Shown: in pieces, positions 47,101 through 61,500 of the stretch
How the letters are laid out: each line of letters starts with the position of its first letter
Position numbering within the stretch: position 1 is the first letter of the stretch
NCBI GenBank assembly: GCA_907163345.1
Contig: CAJQUN010000227.1
Location: 248,001 to 312,000, forward strand
Reading direction: 5' to 3'
Source of the DNA: Haberlea rhodopensis
Lineage: Eukaryota > Streptophyta > Magnoliopsida > Lamiales > Gesneriaceae
DNA: 64,000 nt
Made by a program: the position numbers and the translations under genes
Notes under the pieces: model-generated
Database searches by the model: none
Seen by the model: only the letters and a program-made list of their open reading frames with translations
Told to the model about the DNA's origin: nothing

Positions 47101-49748
47101 TGTGATGACCAGGGATTATAGGTGTTAATCCCGTAGTGTTAATAATCCCTAAAGTGGTTTTACGTGGCGATTTGGAATTTAATCGAGGTGTTGGGCCTTC
47201 TGGGCTCGTTTAGTTGGGCAGTTGGGATCGTTGGATCCAGAGGTTGAGATTGTATTCACATTACGGTGTAAAACCTAAGAGTTGGGTTTTTGATGTGTCT
47301 CGGAATCTCGGGTGCTGTGTAAGCACCGGTAGGGGATTTTGGAGTTAGAGAGAGGGTTTTTGAAAACAGATGATTTTTAAGGAATCATGATGTATTTGTG
47401 GGGCTATTAATTTTTCGGGGTATTTTTGCTATAAATACCAATTGAACCCGAGATTTTAAAATCAAAATCATTTTAGCCCCAAATCTCTTCTCCCTCTTCC
47501 CGCACGCGAATCCCGCTGCTACAGCACCCCCGCCGCTTCAAGCGGTGCGCCCGCCGCCGTCCGGCCGCCGATCGGCGCGTGCGACCTACCCACGGCTTCG
47601 TCTCGTCGAGGGCTCCTTTCCCCTCTGTCAATTGAAGGTTTCGTCGCGTTTCTCGTTCGGATTTTGCAGGTAAGCGTCGATCCCCAATTTCTAGGGTTCT
47701 TCGATTTTCGTTTGATTTTGCTTCCGATTTCGTTGGGTAGCCTCCCTTACCCCTTTTGCATCCCTCTCATGTTATTCCCTACTAAATTCGGTGGTTTTGG
47801 TTCGAAATTATTTTCGAAAATTGGTAGGGTTTGGTTCGAATTTTGGGGGTTTTTGGCAGGGGTATTAATTCGTGCAATTGATCGATTATTGCATGTTTTA
47901 GGAGTATTATGATGCTTGATTGAGGTCGAATTGAGAAGCTTTGGTTCGAATTTGAAGAATTTTAAGAGTTGGGATTTAAAGGCTTGTTTGGGTTCGATTT
48001 TAAGGGGGTTGAATTCGAAAATTTGGGGGTTTTTGTCAAGGGATGTTGATTCTTGCTTGGATAGCTTAATTGACATTTTAGATGGATTATGGTATTTTAT
48101 TGGGTTCGAAATTGTGAGATTAGGGTTCGATTTTTGTAGGGCATTCTTGAACAAATTTCGATATTGTCTCATTTATTTCCTTCCCTGCATGTACCCTGCC
48201 CCGGGTCTTTTAAGAGGATAATTGTCGTGTATTGACAATATTTTGAGGGATACGGGTGTGCTTGAGCATGGGTTGCATGTTCGTAAATAATGGTGAATTG
48301 TTTATCGTGTTAGCACATCATTCCTCGGGGCATGGAACTCGAGCAAGGTTTGGCTCGGACTTCGGAGATTTAAGGTACGTGCGACGTACGAGCATTTCTA
48401 TATTTTAAGGCATATGTGAATGCATAATGAAAATTGATTTCATTGAATAATCGCGCATGAGGATTATATATATATATGTTGATATAGCCAAGGAATGACC
48501 CAAATCTTGATATCGCCGCTTGTAGCGTGCGTGACACTAGAGTAGGATGACTCTTGCATGATATATGGGGTACTGGGTTTATTTGACTATATTAGGGCAT
48601 TTGAGATGCCCGAGAATGATCGTAGAATCATGTATTCTTCGTAAGACATTTGAGATGTCTAGGTTTGTAGACTCATGTATTCATTATAAGACACTTGAGA
48701 TGTCTAAGTATAATGAAGGATTGGTAAAATAAATGCTAAGGCATTTGAGCTATCTGTGATTGATAGCGAGGTTGTGAAATCAGTATTAGATATTGTGATA
48801 TCTGTAATTGCATGTTTAATGAATTTGTAATCACTATATGTTGATATTCGAGGATTAGGCATGCGATGAGTTAATCAATGCGTTGATTTACTGATTTATG
48901 AGATTTGATGAGTTTGATGTTGTGAGACAGGGACAGTACACGGAATCCCGGATGAGGATGTTGCCATCCAGGGAGTATCATTTAAATTCATTAGTATTTA
49001 CTTGTGTTGTAAATTATGAATTTCATTATTATGATTATGGGATTTTGTGTATTGGTATGCTCACCCCGTTGGGGGCTGTCTCTGTTGGGACAGGTGGACA
49101 GGTACATCGATGGCTATGGAGCTGAGCTCGAGCTGTTGATTTGAGGTACTCCCAGGATCGTGGTACCAGGGCTTGATGGAGCACGGTATCGTAAAGAGTA
49201 CCTATATATACACCTGAGGATTTATACATATTCATGATGCTCGCATGTGAGCACGATTATACTTGTACATGGATTGTATATAAAGGCATGAGCCTATCTC
49301 TCTTTCATTTAAGGTTGCATGCAATTAGAGGTTTTATTGCTAGAATGATATGAGAGTCATTGGTGTATTATGTGTGGTGTCTTCCCTGGCTGGGAATTTA
49401 CTTGTATTGCTGCTTTCTGTTGAGTATTATGCTTTCCTTGGCCGGGAATTTTGTTATGTGTTGTACTCTTTTTTTTGGGATAGCTCTATTTATGGGGAGA
49501 CTCTGCCCAAATTTTTATAAAAGTTTACAATGTGAAAAGTGGCACCAAGGGGTTGGTAAAGGGCAAACATATGAGTCTTTTATTGTCAGGATGATGATCT
49601 TATAACATTGAGTATTACAGGAAATTTTGTAATTGACAGGCAATGATTAAGTATCATCAGAGCTTCCCGATTGACATTTTATAGAAAGCATGTACCACAC
49701 ATAGTGGTTAATACACTAATCAAGGTTTAAGGGCTTGGGGTCCTTACA
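47101..49748 (+). mobile_element. A2 3' LTR (2648 bp)
   Basis: Near-identical partner of 31208-33855. TATA box at 47430-47437. Ends GGTCCTTACA before the CCTGC duplication. Confidence 0.93.
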
Positions 49749-51623
49749 CCTGCCCCAACAGAGACAGCCCCCAACGGGGTGAGCATACCATACACAAAAT
49801 CCCATAATCACAGTAATGAAATTCATAATTTACAACAAAAGTAAATACTAATGAATTTAAATGATGCTCCCTGGATGGCAACGTCCTCATCCGGGATTCC
49901 GTGTACTGTCCCTGTTCTCACAATCATCAAACTCATCAAATCTCAAAAATCAGTAAATCAACACATTGATTTAACTCATCGCATGCCTAATTCTCGAGTA
50001 TCAATAGATAGTGATTCCAAATTCATTATACATGCAAATATAGATATCTCAATATCTAATACTGATTTCACAACCTCGCTATCAATCACAGATAGCTCAA
50101 ATGCCTGTCATATATTTTACCAATTTTCCATTATACTTAGACATCTCAAATGTCTTATAATGAATACATGATCCCACGATCATTCTCAGACATCTCAATG
50201 CCCTACAATGGTCATATACATCCGGTACCCCATATACCTTATGAGAGTTATACTACTCTAGTGTCACGCACGCTCGTGCCGGCGATATCAAGATTAGGTC
50301 GCTTCATAGCTTCTCAACACATATATATAACCTCATGCACAATTATTCAATGAAATCAAAATACATTATGCATTTCACAAATGCTCTAATATATAGTAAT
50401 GCTCGTACGTCGCACGTACCTTAAATCTCCAAAGTCCGAGCCAAACCTTGCTCGAGTTCCATGCCCCGAGGAACGATGTGCTAACACGATAAATAATTCA
50501 CAATTATTTACGAACATGCAACCCATGCTCAAGCACACCCATAATCCTCATACAGAAAAATTATTGTCAACACACGACAATTAATCATTTTAAAAGACCC
50601 GGGGCAGGGCACATGCAGGGAGGGAAAACGAATGAGACATTATCGAAAATTGCTCAAGAACTCCCCACAAATTTTCGAACCCTCACAACACCAATCGAAC
50701 CCAATTAAGCACCATAATTCATCTAAAAATGTGAATTAATCTATCAAGAACACGAATAATCGTCCCTCCTGCCAAAACCCCAATTTTTCGAACCCTATCC
50801 CTCACGCCAACAGCAAGAATTCGAACCATAATGCATCACCAAAGAGACTCAAAAGCTGAACCATGTGAAGCATAAGAATTTATCCAAAAATCAACAAGAT
50901 TTTCGAAAAAAAAGAACACCAAAATTCGAACCAATTGGCAACAAATTTATGAACCACAAAGTGTGAAATATTCGACCCAACAGCAGCACAAAAACGCCCC
51001 AAAAACACCTGAAGAAAAGCCCCAAAAACATACCAAAAATCGAGCCCCAAATCGGACAAATTTCAGTTTCGAACCCTAGCGCTTTGCTGGCAAATCCGAA
51101 CGCGATTCTCGACGAAACTTCAAATTGTTGGTATGGGAAGGTGCGCCTGGACGAGACAAAGCCACCGGCGGGCGCGGCGCTTGAAGTGGCGGGGGTCGAA
51201 GTAGATCGGGAAACCGCGCGCGAGGAGAGAGAGAGGGAAGGTGGGGAAAATGGTTCCAATAATTAAAATCTCGGGTTCAACTGGTATTTATAGCAAAAAT
51301 ACCCCGAAATACTAATAGCCCCACAAATACATCATGATTCATTAAAAATCATCTGTTTTCAAAAATTCTCTCTCTAACTCCAAAACCCCCTACCGGTGCC
51401 CACACAAAGCACCCCAGATCCCGAGTCACACTAAAAACCCAACTCTTAGGTTTTTCACCCAAATGAGAATACAATCTCAACCTCGGGATCCAACGATCCA
51501 AACTACCCAAATAAACGAGCCCAGAAGGCCCAGCACCGCGATTAAACTCCAAAACGCCACGTAAAACAACTTTAGGGGTTATTAACACTCCGGGATTAAC
51601 ATCTATAATCCCTGGTCATCACA
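49749..51623 (-). mobile_element. A4 3' LTR, proximal part
   Basis: Resumes the minus-strand LTR split by A2. Together with 30518-31207 it gives about 2560 bp. TATA box at 51292-51285 (minus). Hairpin GTACGT(3)ACGTAC at 50405-50419. Confidence 0.9.
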
Positions 51624-51655
51624 ATATCCCCCACTAAAAGAATTTCATCCTCGAA
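51624..51655 (-). other. Polyprotein-tail relic and polypurine tract of A4
   Basis: Minus strand: TTCGAGGATGAAATTC (one change) then TTTTAGTGGGGGATAT. Confidence 0.83.
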
Positions 51656-54469
51656 ATTAGCACCGGTGTATCACGTAACACCCAGGCTACACAACAACAT
51701 GAAGCCATAAACTCGATTCTTGATCATATCAGAATCATATTAATAAAAGCGAGGATACTTACCTCTCATCAAACTCTGAAACAGAGCGACATACCAAAAC
51801 CAACATATCACCCAAGAGGCAAAAACGTACCTCGATGCGGGTCATCCCAAAAGTCAGTCTCTCATGACTGTAAAATAACGATACTTACGACTGTAGATCG
51901 GACAGTCATCCTTAGTTCTAATACAACTAGTAAGAACGCATCCTGAATGACACCTCAACCGTTAGAACGTTGACCTCGTGTCAAACTCTGGAGTGGAATA
52001 GACTTCCGAATCCATCATAACGTCAAAGAGAGTCAGCACAACTCAACGCTAATAATCCAAAAGCAGTTAGTCAACTGAAACTGCAAGGATTCGAATCGCT
52101 CTCGATTCCATCGTAGATATCATTCAATGACATCTCTATCATGACTCACGATGTCTAACATACATCGTTACGAGGGAAACACTAGTACACCACGGTGTAC
52201 ACATACCAAACCTGGTTTCCACTTTCAAACCTCCTCCATCGAAGGAGCAGTCGCATCATTGCAACTTAATTTGGGCAACTCACGGCCACAGATTCACACA
52301 AAAGACATCTCACAAGATGTCCACCTCCGGATATTCCAAGGATCACATCCTGATCATAAATAAACAATCGAAACTCCACAGAGTTTCAAATTCTGAAAGG
52401 ACATGCAATAAACCCATTGCATCCTCAACGCTTGTGTCGACAGCGACACCCAACCAATCCGAATTCCTGCCGTCCCTTGATAATCCTAGGATTTAACAAT
52501 CCAAACTTGGGAAGGCTATCGCATAACTCGGAGGAAAACACCAACAAGGAAATACCTTAACCCACACAAGATAATCCCTCCTCAAGGGAAGTCAACTAAC
52601 TTCACGATTATCCCTCATAATCATCGTGCCATGGAGATTCCCAATCTCAAGGTGTTCCATATCTCTCATCAGAGATTTAACCATCCAAAAAAATAGCATA
52701 ACTCTATGCTTGACAAAAGGAAATCAACAACTGGCATCCGTATACTCATCGGTATACCTGCCTAAGCACGAACACCACATGCATACTCAATGCACTTGGC
52801 TCGGGTATCTACAACATACCCCTAAGCCCCAAACACAACTGTCAATTCTGAGTCATTCCCTACCCCGTGGAGAATGATAATCGACGATTAACAGTACACG
52901 GTGTGATTCCGAAAATCAACACCACATGGACCAACTTACCGAATATTTCAAAGATTCCCAAATAGGTATAATACTACCTCCTTCCCACAAGGGAAGTGCC
53001 ATGGAACTCGAGATCCACAAGTCTCAAACCACCGTTCGGAAAAACTGGATACAATAACACCCATTGTATCCCAAATACACGGGTTCCCTCAGATCGAGTC
53101 AATAACGACCTGATGACTCTCTTGTTGGTACTCCAACATCATGAGCTGTCACAGACAAGTCTCACCAAGATTAAACATAAACTATACACGTTTCAGTGAG
53201 GCATGCACAACCTCAACCTCAAATGACGTGCTGACTACTAGAGTCCACCACAATCCACATCGTATCACCTTACGATTTGCCAAACTTGGTTCCAACGAGC
53301 AGTATAACGGCTCTAGCAAGCCCCTCATGGTACTGCACACACGCGGCAGACAAACTAGTCTCTGCCTCTTTAGGTTTACCTCAAACCCACCAACAAGATG
53401 GACGTTTCCGCATGGCATATCATACCATGGGAAGAAAAATCAATAGAGTAGTGGGTCTGTACCCAACGTTCCTCTAATGCCGATACACCCTGGACACTCC
53501 AATGTCCCTATGTACTTAACATAACCTGATCCTACTCCCTTAGGACCCATCCTACACCCTTATGGGTGGTGTGACCATGTCTACCACATGTCATAACAAT
53601 AGAAAGCGAGTAATTTCCTCCATGATTACTCCTGTCGTCAAATCACATGGCCAAAAGCCATTCCAACGAGCATACCTCAAGGGTATCACCACTCGTAATA
53701 TGATCACCCCAAACATAAGCTGCGGTACAATCACATGTATAGCGCATCCATCCATTCCTCGAGCAACCCGCTCGGTATAAGGGTCACGTCAATCGGTGAC
53801 GCACACACCACCTTGTGCTCGGTACTGGCACCCAAGGCATACCACTGAATACGTATACTCAACGCATTGTTCATCGTAACGATGATGCATGTCTAATAAG
53901 ACATCTCCTACACCATCGTCATCGTCATCCCGTGACGACACATGCCAACTCATGGCAGCTAAGGCATTGTCAACTAGTGACGATACATGTCAACAATGAC
54001 ATCTAAACAACCCAGTCAACTCGTGACGGTCCATGTACATCAGCGTATGTCATCCACCATCATGCTAGTAAAATAGGCATAATAAAACATGTATATCAAC
54101 GCATGCCAGCTACAATAATGCTAATAGAATAGCAATATCTCATACCTCCTCGCTAACATATAGCGACATACCTGTCTCCGTCACTCAATAATAGTGCGTA
54201 ATCAGCACCCATCGCTCGAAGGCGGCAAAATCCTGTGCTGAATACATAGCGGCACAATCCATCGCTATAGAATCGACGGCATGATACCTCGTCATATAAT
54301 AAGTGGCATGAAACCTCGCTATACACCTGAGCATGAATCATTGTCCACATAATAGCGGAAAGAGGCATCGCTATCAACATATCCGGAGGCACGAATCATC
54401 GCCAATCCTCATAGAAGAATGAGTCATAGTAATCATCATATACATATGCTCAACGACGTGAATCATCAT

Positions 54470-54900
54470 CAACCGACACAGCGGAATGTCTCATCGCTAT
54501 ACATGTGTCTGGCGGTATGAATCATCGCCCATCATCATAGAGGAATGAATCATCATCATCGACACAACGGAATACATCGTCGCTATCATCCGTGTCCTCA
54601 TAAAGAAATGAATATAAATCGACACAGCGGAATACATCACCGCTATCATCCGTGTCTTCATAAAGAAACTAATATAAGTCGACACAGCGGAATACATCAC
54701 CGCTATCATCCGTGTCCGGCGGTATAAACCATCGCCAATAATCACAATAGATGAATCATCATCATCGACACAACGGAATACATCACCGCTATCATCCGTG
54801 TCATCACAAAGGAATGAATCATCATCCTCGACACAGCGGAATACATCACCGCTATCATCCGTGTAATCACAAAGGAATGAATCATCATCCTAACAAGCGG
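54470..54900 (-). repeat. Compound-hairpin tandem array (A4)
   Basis: Units of about 60 bp in which AGCGG(9)CCGCT lies inside GACAC/GTGTC, for example 54621-54656. About five units, with ATCATC-type spacers. Confidence 0.87.
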
Positions 54901-55125
54901 CATCTCATCCTCGCTTCTTCATACAAGCGGTATCTCATCCTCGCTTCGTATGGCATACCCCGCCTCCATGTGCAAGCGAGCCTCCCCCCTCCCGCTCCAC
55001 ATTTTTAGCGGTATAAGCATAAGCTTTTTCATACAAGCGGTATCTCATCCTCGCTTCGTATGGAATACCCCGCCTCCATGTGCAAGCGAGCCTCCCCCCT
55101 CCCGCTCCACATTTTTAGCGGTCAA
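54895..55125 (-). repeat. ~112-bp duplication with AAGCG units (A4)
   Basis: Two copies of a block with ACAAGCGGTATCTCATCCTC and GCAAGCGAGCCTCCCCCC motifs (about 54917-55013 and 55029-55125). Confidence 0.85.
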
Positions 55126-55578
55126 GCGTAAGTATAAAAATTCTCACTGTGATAAGCAAGACTCCTGGAATGTATAATCATCATTCCTTTTTATACTCCA
55201 TATTTCCTGTAACTTGCAACCATCATGGTTAGCAACAATAGCCATATACGCTATGCATCAAACATCCAATGCATATATGCAACCACTTGCAAGTCAATAC
55301 GTATACCAAGACATGTTACCTCGGAAATATCCCTTTACCTGATTTTCTTAGAAACCAGATTCCTTGGCACATAACATACGGAGTGCCAGACATTACCACT
55401 AATGCCATCCTATCGCGTCGCACACGATTCCTGCAACCACAATGGTTAGCAATACCACTTTTCATATCATAAAAGCACATAAACAATTAGTCATGTCGTA
55501 CAACATTAATGCCATCATGCATAAATATGTGCTATCAATAACTTCATAGGCCCTTAACAGCCCCAATGAGCAACCACT

Positions 55579-55590
55579 GCTCTGATACCA
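55579..55590 (-). other. PBS of A4
   Basis: Plus-strand GCTCTGATACCA, the complement of TGGTATCAGAGC. Confidence 0.9.
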
Positions 55591-55594
55591 CTAA

Positions 55595-57669
55595 TGTAAG
55601 GACCCCAAGCCCTTAACCCTTGATTAGTGTATTAACCACTATGTGTGGCACATGCTTTCAGTAAAAATCAATCGGGAAACTCAGATGATGCTTTACCATT
55701 GAATGGCAATCACAAAATTTTCTTTAATACTCAATGTTATAAGATCATCATCCTAACAACATATAGACTCATAAAGTTCGCCCATTACCATCCCCTTTTT
55801 GCCACTTTTTACATTGTGGACTTTTATAAAAATTTGGGCAGAGTCTCCCCATAAATTGAGCTATCCCAAAATAAAAGCACAACACATAACATAATTCCCG
55901 GCCAGGGAAGCACAATACTTAATAAAATACAGAAATACTAAGTAAATTCCCAGCCAGGGAAAGCACCACACAATAGGACAACAAGAGTGGGCTTCAACAC
56001 CCACAAAATACACCAATGACTCTCATTTCATTTAGCAATTCTACCTCTAATTGCATGCAACATAGAATGAAAGAGAGAAAGGCTCATGCCTTTATATACA
56101 ACCCATATACAAGTATAATCGTGCTCACATGCAAGCATCATAAATATGTATATAACCCTCAGGTGTATATAAGTACTCTATACGATACCGTGCTCCATCA
56201 AGCCCTGGTACCACGATCCTGGGAGTACATCAAATCAACAGCTCGAGCTCAGCTCCACAGCCATCGATGTACCTGTTTACCTGCCCCAACAGAGACAGCC
56301 CCCAACGGGGTGAGCATACCAATACACCAAATCCCATAATCACAGTAATGAAATTCATAATTTACAACAAAAGTAAATACTAATGAATTTAAATGATGCT
56401 CCCTGGATGGCAACGTCCTCATCCGGGATTCCGTGTACTGTCCCTGTTCTCACAATCATCAAACTCATCAAATCTCAAAAATCAGTAAATCAACACATTG
56501 ATTTAACTCATCGCATGCCTAATTCTCGAGTATCAATAGATAGTGATTCCAAATTCATTATACATGCAAACATAGATATCTCAATATCTAATACTGATTT
56601 CACAACCTCGCTATCAATCACAGATAGCTCAAATGCCTATCATATATTTTACCAATTTTCCATTATACTTAGACATCTCAAATGTCTTATAATGAATACA
56701 TGATCCCACGATCATTCTCAGACATCTCAATGCCCTACAATGGTCATATACATCCGGTACCCCATATACCTTATGAGAGTTATACTACTCTAGTGTCACG
56801 CACGCTCGTGCCGGCGATATCAAGATTAGGTCGCTTCATAGCTTCTCAACACATATATATAACCTCATGCACAATTATTCAATGAAATCAAAATACATTA
56901 TGCATTTCACAAATGCTCTATTATATAGTAATGCTCGTACATCGCACGTACCTTAAATCTCCGAAGTCCGAGCCAAACCTTGCTCGAGTTCCATGCCCCG
57001 AGGAACGATGTGCTAACACGATAAATAATTCACAATTATTTACGAACATGCAACCCATGCTCAAGCACACCCATAATCCTCATACAGAAAAATTATTGTC
57101 AACACACGACAATTAATCATTTTAAAAGACCCGGGGCAGGGCACATGTAGGGAGGGAAAACGAATGAGACATTATCGAAAATTGCTCAAGAACTCCCCAC
57201 AAATTTTTGAACCCTCACAACACCAATCGAACCCAATTAAGCACCATAATTCATCTAAAATGTGAATTAATCTATCAATAACACGAATAATCGTCCCTCC
57301 TGCCAAAACCCCAATTTTTGAACCCTAACCCTCACGCCAACAGCAAGAATTCGAACCATAATGCATCACCAAAGAGAATCAAAAGCTGAACCATGTGAAG
57401 CATAAGAATTTATCCAAAAATCAACAAGATTTTCGAAAAAAAAGAACACCAAAATTCGAACCAATTGGCAACAAATTTATGAACCACAAAGTGTGAAATA
57501 TTTGACCCAACAGCAGCACAAAAACGCCACAAAAAAACCTGAAGAAAAGCCCCAAAAACGTACCAAAAATCGAGCCCCAAATCGGACAAATTTCAGTTTC
57601 GAACCTTAGCGCTTTTCTGGCAAATCCGAACGCGATTCTCGACGAAACTTCAAATTGTTGGTATGGGAA
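55595..57669 (-). mobile_element. A4 5' LTR, interrupted by B6
   Basis: Matches the A4 3' LTR closely up to 57669, in the leader. B6 is inserted there, so the start of the LTR should lie beyond the window, on the far side of B6. The conserved hairpin at 56937-56951 has one G-U pair on the sense strand. Confidence 0.88.
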
Positions 57670-60173
57670 TGTGATGTCCGGGAATTATGGTGTTAATCCC
57701 GGTGTGGTATTAATCCTTGATGGATTTTTAATTGTGGCAATTAGGAATTAATTGCGGTTTGGCATCTCCCGAGGTTGTTAAATCGGGCATTTGGGATCGT
57801 TGGATCCAAAGGATGAGATTGTATCCTCATTTTGGTGTAAAACCTATGAGTTGGGTTTTTGGTGGGACTTGGTGTCCGGGGTGCCTTATGTTGGGGCCAG
57901 TCTGGGGATTTGGTGTAGGAGAGAGAGTTTTTTTGAAAACAGATGATTTTTAATGAATCATGATGTATTTGTGGAAGTATTGGTATTCTGGGGCATTTTT
58001 GCTATATATACCAGTTGGACTCGGGATTCCGTCATTTGGAATCCATTCCATTCCTCTCCTCTCCCTCTCTCTCACGCCACCTTCACCCCAAACCCTTCCC
58101 CTCTTTCCCCTTCAACAAAATCGTTGGGAACACGATTTAGGGGCCGGATCTCTTGAAGAAAAGTTGGTAATCTCTTCCTCCTCTCTTGTAGCTTTGATTT
58201 GATAGTAGTTTTGTTGATTTTGGTTGAGTTTTGAGGTTGGTTTGGGTTGGGTGATTTTGATGAAATCTTGAAATCTTTTGGGTTTGTTTTAATTCAAGTC
58301 TATCACCCTACTTGGAGGTCCTTGGATATTGTTTTGTTGTGGTTTTGAGTTGGGAGGAGTTGGGGTATGTTTTGGGGAGGTTTCAAGCTTTTAAAAATGG
58401 TGGTTTTCGAGTTGCAGGGCATGGCGATCGATCGCCCGTAGCAGGCGACTGATCGCATGCAGGCAGTACGCTTTTCAGCTTTGTGGCAATCGATCACCAC
58501 TTTTGGAGCGATCGATCGCCTCGCGCCAGTAAGGTCTGGCCATCGATCGCTATATCGAGCGATTGATCGCCAAGGGGCTAGCGATCGATCGCCCGGTATA
58601 GCGATCGATCGCCAGCATGTGATTTGTGGTTTTCTTGGCTTTTTCGTGGGATTTTGGATTTACGACTTAAATGGTCGGCTTCCGGGGCGATGGTCTCATT
58701 CCAATGGGAATGCTAGACTTTTAAAATGGTTGGTTGGAGCCAAGTAAATTAAATGGAACTCTCGGATGAATTCTTGGCTATCTTTTAAACTTATAAAGTG
58801 AGTTATTTTGGGTATTATGCATGCTTAGCCGGGTGGGGGCTTCTATTTTGGTAATCGTCATGGATTGACGATATGATTGGGAATCTTGAACGTGCTTGGG
58901 CACGTGGTTGCATGCTTATACTTGATTGTGAGTTGTTTATGTGTTTTAGCACATATCTCTCGAGGTAAGGAACTCAGGCAAAGTTTGGACTCAAGCTACG
59001 GAATTATAAGGTACGTATGACGTACGAGCATAACCCTTTAATATAATTGCAATTGTTGAGTGGCTTGGTACACTGTATTGCAATGAATGTGTGTGGAAAT
59101 GCATGACACATGGTATTAGCAATAAACGGAGATTGAAATGCATGGTTTATTGTACTTGCTTCAAATATCTATATATGCATTGAGAATTGCATGGTGCCGC
59201 TTTTGAGCGAGTAATGATTGGGATGTTGTCGCCTGTGAGCGAACATCGATTATGACGCCACTGCCATCGAGCACGCGTAGAAATGGAATGCCGCTATTGT
59301 AGAGCGAGCAATGAAATAGAACTATGAAACCATAAGTGAGAAACATGGATTGTCTATAATCATTGTTTAATGATTTGATGTTATTGATTATGACATTGGT
59401 ATATGGCTCATAGAATTGTTAGTCAATGTAATGATTAACTGGCATTTGGGAATTTGATGGTTTCAGTGTTTTGAGAACAGGGACAGTACAGGAAACCCCG
59501 GATGAGGATGATGCCATCCAGGGAGTATATTTTGTATTTCATAGCATTTACATTGTTGTAAATTATGAATTGTATTGTTGTGGTTATTGGATTGGGATAT
59601 TGGTATGCTCACCCCGTGTGTGGGCTGTCTCTATTGGGGCAGGTGGTACAGGTGTAGCAGCAGCTTTGGAGTTGAGCTCGGGCTGTTGATTGAGGTACTT
59701 CCAGGATCGAGGTACCAGAGCTGGATGGATAGGCGCTCAGATCCAGAGTTGAGATCGAGTTGCATTTGAGAGGTGCTTCTAGGATCGAAGCACCAGTAAC
59801 GGTATCCAGCAGAGTGTTTTATACATTAGATACACGCTTATTCATTGGGGGTGCTCTTATGTGAGTACATATTACGTGTATATGGAATGTATAAACGGGC
59901 TACGGCTCATCTCTGTTCATTTATGGCTTACACGCAATTAGATATAGAATTGCTAAATGAACTAAGAGTATGTTAGTGTATTATGAGGGTGCATGCTATG
60001 TGGATAATCATGGTTGGGGAATTTGAATATTATGTGGTTTAAATGCAATAAATTTTCTGGATAGCATATGGTGTTGCACTTGCATATGGTTTTTCCCCTG
60101 ATAGTATGATTATATGCACTAATGATATGGCTTAATACACTAATAACGGATTAAGGGCACGGGGGTCCTTACA
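57670..60173 (+). mobile_element. B6 5' LTR (2504 bp)
   Basis: TGTGATGTCCGGG to GGTCCTTACA. TATA box TATATATA at 58003-58010. Palindrome array at 58423-58613; hairpin GTACGT(3)ACGTAC at 59012-59026. The left flank GGGAA (57665-57669) predicts a GGGAA duplication outside the window. Confidence 0.9.
58423..58613 (+). repeat. GATCGATC palindrome array (B6)
   Basis: About eight CGATCGATCG copies or near variants with GGC/GCC or AGC/GCC arms; 58423-58436 is a perfect 14-bp palindrome. Confidence 0.9.
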
Positions 60174-60177
60174 TTAG

Positions 60178-60189
60178 TGGTATCAGAGC
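60178..60189 (+). other. PBS of B6
   Basis: TGGTATCAGAGC, four bases after the LTR. Confidence 0.9.
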
Positions 60190-61039
60190 AGTGGTTGCTC
60201 TTTGGGGCTGTTAAGGGCCTGGAAGTTATTGATAGCACATATTTATGCATGATGGCATTGATGTTGTATGACACAACTAGTTGTTTATGTGCCATTATGA
60301 TATGAAAAGTGGTGCTAATCATTATAATTGCAGGAATCGTGTAGAATGCGATGTGATGGCATTAATGGTGATGTCTAGCACTTAATGTTAAAGGATCTGA
60401 TTTTGTAGGAAAATCAGGAAAGGTGAGACGTACGGGCTTCGGACGGTAAAACGTGCTACACCTTTGATTATGTATATCGTGGATAGTGGATCCTTACATT
60501 GATGATATATGTGAAATGATAGTGATATATTGTGATAATGGAACCAATTGTTGTGTTTGATTTTTGTGGTAGAATTGATGAATGTTCCGGTAGCCTTTAT
60601 CTCCGAGCGAGGGAGGTACTTGCCGCTGTCATGTCTAAGCGAGGTAACATGCCGCTGTCATTGTCGAAGCGAGGGGTCCTAAAATTCCGCTGTTGTATTG
60701 GGACCGGAACAGTCACAATTCTAGTGATTAATGTGGAATATTGTGGTTATAACTGGAACGTGATATCGATCATTATATTGTGAACTGTTGTATTAACCTG
60801 GATGCAGGTACATGGAGCTAGTGGAAGTTTCGGTAGTTGTTATATTCGAGTGAGGGAGGTACTTGCCGCTGTCATATGAAGCGATGGTAGTATGATATTT
60901 GCCGCTGTCATGTCTAAGCGAGGTAACATGCCGCTGTCATTGTCGAAGCGAGGGATATCATATGATGCCGCTATATGTCGAAGCGAGGGGTCCTAAAATT
61001 CCGTTGCTATAACAAGACCGGAACAACCACATTATCGAT

Positions 61040-61500
61040 ATTGATAGCGACGGTTCATTCCGCTATATTGATTGGCGATGGTTCATGCCGCCAGATATAT
61101 TGATAGCGATGGTTCATTCCGCTATATTGATTGGCGATGGTTCATGCCGCCAGGTATATTGATAGCGACGGTTCATTCCGCTATATTGATTGGCGATGGT
61201 TCATGCCCCCAGATATATTGATAGCGATGGTTCATTCCGCTATATTGATTGGCGATGGTTCATGCCGCCAGATATATTGGTAGCGACGGTTCATTCCGCT
61301 ATATTGATTGGCGATGGTTCATGCCGCCAGGTATATTGATAGCGATGGTTCATTCCGCTATATTGATTGGCGATGGTTCATGCCGCCAGATATATTGATA
61401 GCGATGGTTCATTCCGCTATATTGATTGGCGATGGTTCTTGCCGCCGGATATATTGATAGCGATGTCTCATTCCGCTATTCTATTGGCGATGGTTCATGC
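61040..61500 (+). repeat. 60-bp tandem stem-loop array (B6)
   Basis: About seven units, each with ATAGCG(11)CGCTAT and TGGCG(11)CGCCA. Loops ATGGTTCATTC or ACGGTTCATTC in the first and ATGGTTCATGC in the second. Confidence 0.92.

Larger units (their letters stand above)
31208..49748 (+). mobile_element. Complete LARD-like element A2 (split by A3)
   Basis: LTRs 31208-33855 and 47101-49748, both 2648 bp and nearly identical (about ten differences noted by eye). The target duplication CCTGC is perfect (31203-31207 and 49749-49753). The internal domain is 33856-36009 plus 45084-47100. A3 is inserted in it in the opposite orientation. No retroelement proteins. Confidence 0.93.
51656..55594 (-). 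mobile_element. A4 internal domain
   Basis: Non-coding; hairpin string (51656-54180) collinear with A1 and A3, then the A4-specific arrays (54470-55125), then the PBS-proximal block. Confidence 0.86.
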
